Source of the DNA: an uncultured Bacteroidia bacterium
Lineage (GTDB): Bacteria; Bacteroidota; Bacteroidia; Bacteroidales; Prolixibacteraceae
Length of the DNA stretch: 59,376 bases
Direction of reading: 5' to 3'
NCBI GenBank assembly: GCA_903923905.1
Contig: CAIXZH010000111.1
Location: forward strand, 1-59,376
The notes under the pieces: model-generated
The model's input: the letters and a program-made list of their open reading frames with translations, nothing else
Told to the model about the DNA's origin: nothing
Databases searched by the model: none
Translations under genes and position numbers: made by a program
Part shown: piece after piece, positions 1 to 7,253 of the stretch
Numbering within the stretch: the stretch's first letter is position 1
How the letters are laid out: each line of letters opens with the position of its first letter

Positions 1-849
1 CTGGTGGTAGAATTAAAAGTGACCTCAAAAGCCACCGGATGCCGTTCTGTCTCGCGTTCCGTACGCCTGATCCATGGGTTGCCATGGGTTGAGATTACAG
101 ATGTCGTCGATAAGCTTCCCCTTCCGGCCAAAGATGGGATCCATTTCGGATTCGGATTTGATATTCCCAAGGCCACAACCCGGGTTGACATTCCATGGGG
201 TGTGATGGAGGTCGAAAAGGACCAGCTGCCCGGTGGCAACCGGAACTGGCTCACGATGCAACGGTGGGCTGATGTCTCTAACGAAACTGAGGGGATTACC
301 TGGTGTTCCCTTGACGCCCCATTGATGGAAAGTGGTTCTATGACCGCCAACCAGTCAGGAACATGGAGTGGAGAGCGGAAACCATGGCTTAAAAAACTTG
401 AACCGGGATCTGCAATTTACTCCTGGGTCATGAATAATCACTGGTTTACCAATTTCCCGCTTACCCAGGATGGTCCGGTGACCTTCCGCTACCGCATCCT
501 CCCTCACGGGGTTTATGATGCTGCTGCAGCCAACCGGTTTGGATTGGAACAGGCTCAGCCACTGGTTTCATTTGCGGCTAAAAATAATGCAATCTCCAAA
601 CCCCTGCTGGCTATTGAGGGATCCCGGGCTGTTACAGCTTCGATTCTAAAATCAATAACCAGCGGAAATTCAATGATCCTACGTCTGAGATCGGTTTCAG
701 ATAAGGATGAGAGTATCCGGTTAGCCTGGCCTGCGGGCAACCCTTCTTCGGTTAACCTGTGTGAAACTGAAGAGATCGCAGGAGCTAAAATCAATAATGA
801 ATTGTCTGTTCCTTCAAACGGAATGGTTACTCTCAAAGTAGTTTGGTAA
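1..849 (+). CDS. C-terminal part of a GH38-like alpha-mannosidase (5' truncated by window edge)
   Basis: The reading frame is open from the first base, so the GTG at 4 is not a real start; the gene continues upstream of the window. The visible 282 residues are all beta-rich and resemble the C-terminal domain of glycoside hydrolase family 38 (Glyco_hydro_38C), which trims alpha-mannosides. Supporting landmarks are a WCSLDAP stretch near residue 100, the NNHWFTNFP motif near residue 144 and the FRYRILPHGVYD motif near residue 161, all typical of bacterial GH38 tails. The catalytic N-terminal domain lies outside the window, so activity cannot be judged. It is followed 19 bp later by a URO-D-like gene on the same strand, suggesting one transcript. 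The family call is good, the substrate is inference. Confidence 0.75.
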   Translation: MVVELKVTSKATGCRSVSRSVRLIHGLPWVEITDVVDKLPLPAKDGIHFGFGFDIPKATTRVDIPWGVMEVEKDQLPGGNRNWLTMQRWADVSNETEGITWCSLDAPLMESGSMTANQSGTWSGERKPWLKKLEPGSAIYSWVMNNHWFTNFPLTQDGPVTFRYRILPHGVYDAAAANRFGLEQAQPLVSFAAKNNAISKPLLAIEGSRAVTASILKSITSGNSMILRLRSVSDKDESIRLAWPAGNPSSVNLCETEEIAGAKINNELSVPSNGMVTLKVVW

Positions 850-868
850 TTTATAGAATATCAATATT

Positions 869-1924
869 ATGGGCTTTGAACCTGATTACCATCATTTGCT
901 GCAGGTCCTGTATAATCAGCGGCCTGACCGTTTACCGATTTATGAACACCACATCGATGCACCGTTTATCTCAAAAGTGCTTGGGGAGACGATTTCTTCG
1001 GCAGGGCTGAAAAACCATGAACTTGAAGACTATTACCGGAAAGTGATTGGTTTCTGGAAGGAGATGACCTATGACGGCTTCGATTTTGAGGCTGCCATCT
1101 GCGATATCCTGCCCGGGCATGGGGCAATAATGGGTGGAATGGCCGGCCCGATTCAGAGCCGGGAAGATTTTGAAAACTATCCCTGGGACGACATCCCTAA
1201 GATCTTCTGGGAAACCTATACCCCCCATTTTGAGGCCATCCGTAAAACCCTTCCCGTCGGAATGAAGGCCTATGGCGGATGCGGATATGGCATCTTTGAA
1301 GCAAGCCAGGACCTGGTGGGATATGAATACTTATGTGTGATGCAATGCCTGGATCCCGATCTTTTTGGAGATATTTTTAAAAAAATAGGGGATCTTTGGG
1401 AATTATTATGGACCGGGGTCATTGAAAGGTATTCTGACATTTTTGTTTTTTTCAGGATGGGAGATGACCTTGGACATAAAACCTCCACCTTGCTTGAACC
1501 TGACATTATCCGTCAGCATATTTTTCCGCAATACAAAAAGGTGATCGACCTGATCCACCGTTCCGGTAAAAAGTTTCTGCTTCACTCCTGCGGAAATATT
1601 TTCCCGTTGATGGAAGATATTATAAGTCTAGGTATTGATGCCAAACATTCCAATGAAGATCAGATTGCCCCATTCCCTGTTTGGATTGAGAAATACAGTG
1701 ACCGGATCGGCCTTTTTGGCGGTTTTGACCTTAACCTTTTAGTCCTTGAAAAACCGGAAACTGTCCGTCAAACTGTATTGGACAGGGGCGTCCGGTATCG
1801 CAAGACCGCAAAGGGATATGGCCTGGGGTCCGGGAATTCCATCCCGGGATACATCCCTGTTGATGGCTTCATGGCGATGATTGAAGCGGTGAAGGAGATT
1901 CGGAAAAATGAGTTAATGCATTAA
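869..1924 (+). CDS. uroporphyrinogen decarboxylase (URO-D) family protein, MtaA/CmuA-like
   Basis: This 351-residue protein has the URO-D TIM-barrel fold. The diagnostic part is LLHSCGNIFPLMEDI near residue 235, where a His-x-Cys pair matches the zinc-binding site of MtaA/MtbA corrinoid methyltransferases rather than HemE; the glycine-rich GYGLGSGNSIPGYIP near the end is the usual phosphate/substrate loop region. I do not see the third zinc ligand Cys that MtaA has near its C-terminus. True heme synthesis is unlikely: the neighbours are a mannosidase, a sugar transporter and a second URO-D paralogue. Such proteins are frequent in carbohydrate loci of Bacteroidota and Planctomycetota, with no settled function. 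The stop codon is immediately followed by an intergenic inverted-repeat array. Family call firm; substrate unknown. Confidence 0.8.
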   Translation: MGFEPDYHHLLQVLYNQRPDRLPIYEHHIDAPFISKVLGETISSAGLKNHELEDYYRKVIGFWKEMTYDGFDFEAAICDILPGHGAIMGGMAGPIQSREDFENYPWDDIPKIFWETYTPHFEAIRKTLPVGMKAYGGCGYGIFEASQDLVGYEYLCVMQCLDPDLFGDIFKKIGDLWELLWTGVIERYSDIFVFFRMGDDLGHKTSTLLEPDIIRQHIFPQYKKVIDLIHRSGKKFLLHSCGNIFPLMEDIISLGIDAKHSNEDQIAPFPVWIEKYSDRIGLFGGFDLNLLVLEKPETVRQTVLDRGVRYRKTAKGYGLGSGNSIPGYIPVDGFMAMIEAVKEIRKNELMH

Positions 1925-2076
1925 TGGTTAATGCTGAATAGAGTAATGGTTGATTTTTAAGTGCTTAATTTTTAGTATTTTAATCCTCCTATATTAGCCT
2001 AATTTCAATTTTCAGCATATTAACCATTAACCATTAACCATTTACCATTTACCATTAACCATTTACCATTAATCCG
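1922..2076. repeat. intergenic inverted-repeat array, copy 1
   Basis: The gap between the URO-D stop codon and the start of the sugar transporter is made of repeated words. The left part carries TTAATGGTTAATGCTGAATA from the stop codon onward; the right part (about 2009-2070) repeats ATTAACCATTAACC and ATTTACC words, which are the reverse complement. The two arms could form a long imperfect hairpin ending a few bases before the next ATG. The same design recurs at 3427-3638. Confidence 0.8.
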
Positions 2077-3429
2077 ATGAATAAAGTTCTTCTAAAATGC
2101 ACAATTGCCTCAGCCCTTGGCGGCCTTTTATTTGGCTACGATACGGTAATTATCAATGGGGCGATGATCGATCTGGTAAAACATTTTCAGCTGACTCCGG
2201 CGTTGCAGGGATGGACAGTAAGTTCTGCTCTTATCGGATGTATTCTGGGTACCATCCTCATCGGCCGCCCCGGTGACCTTTATGGCGCAAAACGATTATT
2301 GCAATTGCTTGCGATAATGTTTTTAGCCTCCTCTGTCGGTTGTGCAGCAGCAAATAATATCAGTGTTTTCATCATTTCGAGGTTTATCGGCGGTTTGGCC
2401 ATTGGGGGCGCATCGGTGTTATGCCCGGTTTATATTTCAGAGATTTCTCCGCCAAAGCATCGGGGAGTCCTGGCTTCCACATTCCAGCTGGCAATTGTAC
2501 TTGGAATTTTATTTTCCCTGATAACCAATTACCTGTTACTCAATATTGGTGATCAAAACTGGCGCTGGATGTTATTCAGCGGAGCAATCCCCGCAGTTGC
2601 ATTTTTCCTGATGCTTCTTGTAATCAGAAAGTCTCCGCGCTGGCTTGTCAAGAAGGGGAGGATCGCAGAGGCAAGGAAAAACATTGAAGATTTATCCTCC
2701 AATGAAATCGATACCGATCAGACAATTATCGATATTCAGGAATCGATACACACCGAAAATTTAAGCAAACGGATAAATTTGTTTAAGAAACCATATCGCA
2801 AAGTAATCTTTATCGGGATTTTTGTCGGGATTTTTAGTCAGCTTACCGGAATCGGAGTAGTGTTTTACTATTCCGCCCAGATTTTCAGCATCGCGGGTTT
2901 CTCGGGCGATTCATCAATGTTCCAGAGTGTCATTTTGGGTGTAACCAATTTAGTTTTCACGCTGATTGCCATGTCTGTCATTGATAAGGTAGGACGAAAA
3001 AGTTTGTTACTCTTCGGTCAGTTGGGAATGGTTTTAGTGCTCGGTCTGTTTGGCTATGGATTGCTTTCAGGAAATATTGCGGGTTACTGGCTGGTGGCTT
3101 TGCTTGTCGCCTACATTGCCTTTTTTGCAGCTTCACAGGGGGTGGTGGTTTGGGTGATCCTCTCTGAAATGTTCCCGAATATCATCAGGGCACGGGGGGC
3201 CTCAATGGGCTCATTTGCAAACTGGGTTGTCAGTGCTTCGCTGAACTTTTTCTTTCCGGTGGTAATCGGATTCTTCGGAGCAACACAGGCCGCACAGCAG
3301 ATAGGGATGAGTTACGCCTTTATCTTCTTTGCTTTTGTAACCTTTATTGGGTATATTTATCTGAAAAAATATATCGTCGAAACCAAAGGTAAAACCCTGG
3401 AACAAATTGAAAAAGAAGTATTTTGTTAA
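2077..3429 (+). CDS. MFS sugar:proton symporter (SP family)
   Basis: A 450-residue, 12-helix major facilitator of the sugar porter family (XylE/AraE/GalP type). Family signatures are visible: GGLLFGYDTVIINGA in helix 1, GRPGDLYGAKR in the 2-3 loop, RFIGGLAIGGASVLCPVYISEI in helices 4-5 (PVYISE is the PESPR-region equivalent), KSPRWLVKKGR before the central loop, DKVGRKSLLL in the 8-9 loop and VETKGKTLEQIE at the C-terminus. It would import a monosaccharide across the inner membrane with protons. It sits between two URO-D-like genes in a glycosidase island, so it probably takes up a sugar released by those enzymes. The exact sugar cannot be read from sequence. Start ATG follows directly on the repeat array. 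Confidence 0.9.
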   Translation: MNKVLLKCTIASALGGLLFGYDTVIINGAMIDLVKHFQLTPALQGWTVSSALIGCILGTILIGRPGDLYGAKRLLQLLAIMFLASSVGCAAANNISVFIISRFIGGLAIGGASVLCPVYISEISPPKHRGVLASTFQLAIVLGILFSLITNYLLLNIGDQNWRWMLFSGAIPAVAFFLMLLVIRKSPRWLVKKGRIAEARKNIEDLSSNEIDTDQTIIDIQESIHTENLSKRINLFKKPYRKVIFIGIFVGIFSQLTGIGVVFYYSAQIFSIAGFSGDSSMFQSVILGVTNLVFTLIAMSVIDKVGRKSLLLFGQLGMVLVLGLFGYGLLSGNIAGYWLVALLVAYIAFFAASQGVVVWVILSEMFPNIIRARGASMGSFANWVVSASLNFFFPVVIGFFGATQAAQQIGMSYAFIFFAFVTFIGYIYLKKYIVETKGKTLEQIEKEVFC

Positions 3430-3638
3430 TGCTGAATATCGTAATGGTTAATGCTGAATGAGAAAATGCTGAATATCGTAATGGTTAATGCTGAATGAGA
3501 AAATGCTGAATGTCGTAATGGTTAATGCTGAATATCTAAGAGGAAAATTTTAACCATTAATACATTAACCATTAATACATTAACCCTTAACGCATTCACC
3601 ATTAAGCATTAACCCTTAACACATTAACCATTAATATC
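3427..3638. repeat. intergenic inverted-repeat array, copy 2, with 37-bp tandem units
   Basis: This fills the gap from the transporter stop codon to the next ATG. Left arm: two 37-bp units beginning GTAATGGTTAATGCTGAAT (3441-3477 and 3478-3514, differing at one base) and a partial third (3515-3536). Right arm (about 3552-3635): repeated ATTAACCATTAATAC and ATTAACCCTTAAC words, complementary to the left arm. No spacers of unique sequence are present, so it is not a CRISPR array. Confidence 0.85.
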
Positions 3639-4745
3639 ATGACCCCAAGAGAACGAATTTTAACCATTCTTAAAGGAGAACTGCCCGATCAGGTACCATG
3701 GTTCGGAGATCTTGACTATTGGGCAAATTCGCTGATCAAACGGTGCATAAAACCTAATGGATTTATCGCTTCCGATGACTATATCCGGTGGCACCGTGAT
3801 TTGGGAGTTGGCTTCTATTTGCAGGGATACTTTCCTTATAAACAGATCCTCTCTGATTGTACGGTAAATGAGTGGGATGAAGGGTTTAAACATTTTAAGG
3901 AAATAATTACACCGGTTGGTTCAGTGTGCGAATGCTGGGAATATATACCCACCTCTTTTTCAGAAGGTCCCGTTGAGCATTTTATGAAATCGGAGGATGA
4001 CATCCCCGTGATGAAATTCATCTATCAAAATACCCGTTTTGAACCCGAGTATGATTTAGCCTGGCAACGACTAAAACAAGTTGGTGATCAGGGCATTGTG
4101 CTGTGTTACCTGCCCAAGAGCCCATTTATGCACCTGCTTGCACTCGAAGCAGGAGTTGTTGCGGTAACCATGGCTGCTCTGACAATGCAGAACGAATTTA
4201 AGGACTTGCTCGATACCATGAAAACCGCCTTTGATCAGGCGGCCCAAATTGCTGTTGACAGTCCGGCTGAGGTATTAATGATCCCTGAAAACCTCTCATC
4301 CGAGATGGTTGGTCCGGAATTATTTCAACTATATATGCATGATTATCAAACTGAGTGGACCAGTAAGATTAAAGCAAAAGGTAAATACTCGTTTATTCAT
4401 ATCGACGGAACACTTGGCGGACTGATTCAGCAGGAGTCGAGGGTCGGTTTTACGGTACTCGAAGCGCTGACTCCACATCCTGTGGGCGATTTAAAGTGGG
4501 AAGATCTTGCCCGAATCTGCAGAAATTCAGAAAGCATCCTTTGGGGTGGCATCCCGGGAGTCTATTTCACCGCAAGTGTGAGCGATGAGGAATTTGACCG
4601 GCATGTAAAACAATTGCTGTCCATCATGGTTAAAGAACCCCGTTATGTGCTTGGCGTTGCCGATCAGGTCCCTCCCGATGGTATGGAAAGCCGGGTGAAG
4701 AGGGTAGCGGAACTTGTGGATGAATTTGGGAAATACAGGAATTAG
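3639..4745 (+). CDS. uroporphyrinogen decarboxylase family protein, divergent
   Basis: This 368-residue protein opens with TPRERILTILKGELPDQVPW, the usual URO-D-like N-terminus (RERVLAALRGExPDRVP pattern), and keeps the general barrel layout: PENLSSEMVGPELFQLY near residue 215 and WGGIPGVYFT near residue 303. It lacks the HxCG metal site of the paralogue at 869-1924; the equivalent position reads FIHIDGTLGG. It is therefore a different subfamily, perhaps with another cofactor or none. The gene follows the MFS transporter after the second repeat array, so URO-D, transporter and URO-D probably form one transcription unit. Function unknown; heme biosynthesis is unlikely. Confidence 0.75.
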   Translation: MTPRERILTILKGELPDQVPWFGDLDYWANSLIKRCIKPNGFIASDDYIRWHRDLGVGFYLQGYFPYKQILSDCTVNEWDEGFKHFKEIITPVGSVCECWEYIPTSFSEGPVEHFMKSEDDIPVMKFIYQNTRFEPEYDLAWQRLKQVGDQGIVLCYLPKSPFMHLLALEAGVVAVTMAALTMQNEFKDLLDTMKTAFDQAAQIAVDSPAEVLMIPENLSSEMVGPELFQLYMHDYQTEWTSKIKAKGKYSFIHIDGTLGGLIQQESRVGFTVLEALTPHPVGDLKWEDLARICRNSESILWGGIPGVYFTASVSDEEFDRHVKQLLSIMVKEPRYVLGVADQVPPDGMESRVKRVAELVDEFGKYRN

Positions 4746-4879
4746 TTCAAAATGTAAAGTATAAAATGCAAATTGCAAAATCGGGGAAATAACCCTCAAA
4801 TCTTAAGACACTTTTAAATTTACAATCTTTATTTTGCAATTTATCGCATTTAAAGGATAACAACTTAAAACCAATAATA

Positions 4880-7054
4880 ATGAGATTCACACACTTTTCT
4901 GTTGTTTTGACAACCCTTATTGTTTTGTCAGTTAATAGTTTCGCCCAACAGCCATTTTCTCCTGCCGATCCCGAATATTATGCCATGGAGCGACAGCAGA
5001 TGAGGTTCGACGATCAACAGGTAATGCTTTTCAATTACCGTGGATTTGTCTGTCCTCGACAATATAGTATGACTAGCTTTACAAATGTTCAGTTCCTCCC
5101 CCTTTCCGCTCCAAACTATACCTTCAACCTGAATTTTCTGGATCACAATACCGGTAAACTTGTCAGGGATGACGTCCCGGCAATCTGGGATAAATGGATC
5201 AACGAGGGGAAAGGTGAGGATCCGCTGGGATGTAATTTCCGGTCCAATTCTTCTTACCTGATGGTAACCCAGGAGGAGAAATGGCAGCCCAATGCCTGTT
5301 TCAGATCGGGTACTTTTCATAAGGAAATAGAGAATCAGTGGCTGAGCTTTTCTGTTCGAAGCTGCACCAGTGTCTCTTATGCAAATGATGAGGTGTTTGT
5401 AAAACTGGTTCTGAAAAACAGGAAGGATAAACCGTTAAAGCTGACCCTAATCCCGCAGCAAATAGCCGGACAGATGAATTGCGACGGGATGAAGGGCTCT
5501 GCAACACCCCATCCGGTTGATCCTTTTACTTTTGGAAGCGACCAGATGCAGGCCCGGATTTCGTCAGATATCGAAACCATCAGCGATAAGGGATTTGAAC
5601 TGACCCTGCCACAGGGTGAATATGTAACCGTTTATTTTGCAGTTCAATTTTATTCAGCAAATACGCAGGCACCTCCAATTGTACAGAAAGATATTCAAAT
5701 CCGGATGAAGTCGGCTGATCAGGTAACCCGTGAAAAGCTGAAATGGGCCTACGAAAATGTCCCTAAACTCGAAAGTACCAATAAGAAACTTCAGGAATAT
5801 TATTACCGCTGTCTGCTATCTGTTTTGATGTGCAGGTATGAAAATCCGAAATACATCACAAATCCATTTTGGGCTGTCGGCTACTGGCCATTTACGATCA
5901 GCTGGGATACCTCCTATGCCTCGGATGTCCTGGCTATGCTTGATCCGAAAAGCCTGAAGGAGGCGATCCTGACCGATTTCCGGGAAGTGAAGATGAAAAA
6001 AACCTATGTGAGCTGGAAAGGGGCTGAGTGGGAAAATCTTTATATCCAGGAGCCATTCGCCTTACAGATTATGATTGAGGCTTATTTGAGACACACCGGT
6101 GATTATACGCTTTTTTCGGAAAAGGCAGGAGAGGCCACAGTATGGGAATGGATGCAACGATGGGTCACAGAACTGAATACCAATTACAGGAACAAGGAAG
6201 GTCTGATGGATGTGGGCTACGACACTCAAAAAATCATTGAGATCCGGTCCGATGGCTATAATCATGTGGTGCCGATCGTGAATGTTCTGACCGTTCACCT
6301 GCTTTACCGGATGTCGGAATGGGCCGATAAATTGAATGATAGGAATGGAAAGGAGTATCTCCTGGATGCGGATAAACTCAGGGGATTGATGTATGAACGG
6401 CTCTGGAATGAGCAGGAAGGGTGGTTTGATAACCTTTATCCGGACGGTACCAAAGAGGCTATCTGGACCGATCACTTGTTCGATGCACTTGGGACCGACT
6501 ATTTGACAGGCAGCCAGGTGAATAAACTGGTCAGCCATTTAAGAGAAGGGGAATTCCTGGGTAAATACGGCATCTATTCTATTGCCAGAAAAGATAGTGT
6601 TCATTGGGATCTGATTGATGCAGACTGGGGTGGAGGCGGACAATATGCCGGCATGCCGGGTAGGATCTCCCGTAACCTTTACAAACAGGGATTCCCTGAA
6701 CTGGGATGGGAAATGCTCAAACGAAATATGGGATATATTGAATTCTTCCCTTATCTTCCTCAAAATCCACGCACAGATGCACCAATTCAGGACCGCTCCT
6801 CGATGCCGCTGGAGATCTCTGCCGGTGCAGGGATGGAAGCCATTATTTTTGGAACTTTCGGAATAACCATCGATAAAGAGAGGTTGACCATCAAACCAAA
6901 CACACATGAAGAACTGGGAATCTCCACACTTCGTGATTTTAAATTCAGAGGAAAATCTTATTCTATCCAGATTGACAAGCGGACTTTTTCGGTTTTCAGG
7001 GATGGGAAGCCAATTGCCACAAAGCAGTTTGGTGAGTCAGTTGTAATCCTTTAA
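4880..7054 (+). CDS. secreted (alpha/alpha)6-barrel glycoside hydrolase, GH63/MGH1-like
   Basis: A 724-residue protein with a signal peptide (hydrophobic LTTLIVLSVNSFAQ ending near residue 23). The N-terminal about 280 residues look like a beta-sandwich; the C-terminal about 430 resemble the six-hairpin glycosidase fold of GH63/GH37 and mannosylglycerate-hydrolase-like enzymes. Landmarks are FWAVGYWPFTISWDTSYASD near residue 332, EWENLYIQEPFALQIMIEAY near residue 382, the DVGYDTQKIIEIRSDG segment near residue 443, and FGTFGITIDKERLTIKPN near the end. GH63-type enzymes are inverting alpha-glucosidases or related; which alpha-glycoside is cut here cannot be told. Catalytic acids are not assigned. 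It lies between the URO-D gene and the orphan membrane protein in the island. Confidence 0.7.
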   Translation: MRFTHFSVVLTTLIVLSVNSFAQQPFSPADPEYYAMERQQMRFDDQQVMLFNYRGFVCPRQYSMTSFTNVQFLPLSAPNYTFNLNFLDHNTGKLVRDDVPAIWDKWINEGKGEDPLGCNFRSNSSYLMVTQEEKWQPNACFRSGTFHKEIENQWLSFSVRSCTSVSYANDEVFVKLVLKNRKDKPLKLTLIPQQIAGQMNCDGMKGSATPHPVDPFTFGSDQMQARISSDIETISDKGFELTLPQGEYVTVYFAVQFYSANTQAPPIVQKDIQIRMKSADQVTREKLKWAYENVPKLESTNKKLQEYYYRCLLSVLMCRYENPKYITNPFWAVGYWPFTISWDTSYASDVLAMLDPKSLKEAILTDFREVKMKKTYVSWKGAEWENLYIQEPFALQIMIEAYLRHTGDYTLFSEKAGEATVWEWMQRWVTELNTNYRNKEGLMDVGYDTQKIIEIRSDGYNHVVPIVNVLTVHLLYRMSEWADKLNDRNGKEYLLDADKLRGLMYERLWNEQEGWFDNLYPDGTKEAIWTDHLFDALGTDYLTGSQVNKLVSHLREGEFLGKYGIYSIARKDSVHWDLIDADWGGGGQYAGMPGRISRNLYKQGFPELGWEMLKRNMGYIEFFPYLPQNPRTDAPIQDRSSMPLEISAGAGMEAIIFGTFGITIDKERLTIKPNTHEELGISTLRDFKFRGKSYSIQIDKRTFSVFRDGKPIATKQFGESVVIL

Positions 7055-7253
7055 CCTATTGAATTAAATAAGGATTCAAAGAAATCAAGGAGCTAAATTT
7101 TAACCAGTTGGGAATCGGCTTTTTTAAGCGGACACTGATAATATTTTGACTGAATTAAATTGAATAATAGCTTATAAAAACAACTAATCTTTTAATTTAT
7201 TATTTTGTCCCGCAATGAATGAACGGAACGTTCGCCAACTAAATTAAACGATT

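Noticed and set aside
869-1924. HemE (true uroporphyrinogen decarboxylase)
   Set aside because: The His-x-Cys metal motif and the carbohydrate gene context fit MtaA/CmuA-like members, and a second divergent paralogue is present next to it.
3441-3536. Regular repeats that could be a CRISPR array
   Set aside because: The 37-bp units are directly tandem with no unique spacers, have AT-rich simple words and no cas genes nearby.
7226-7240. Palindrome GAACGTTC upstream of the membrane protein gene
   Set aside because: An 8-bp palindrome is expected by chance at this scale and there is no second copy.
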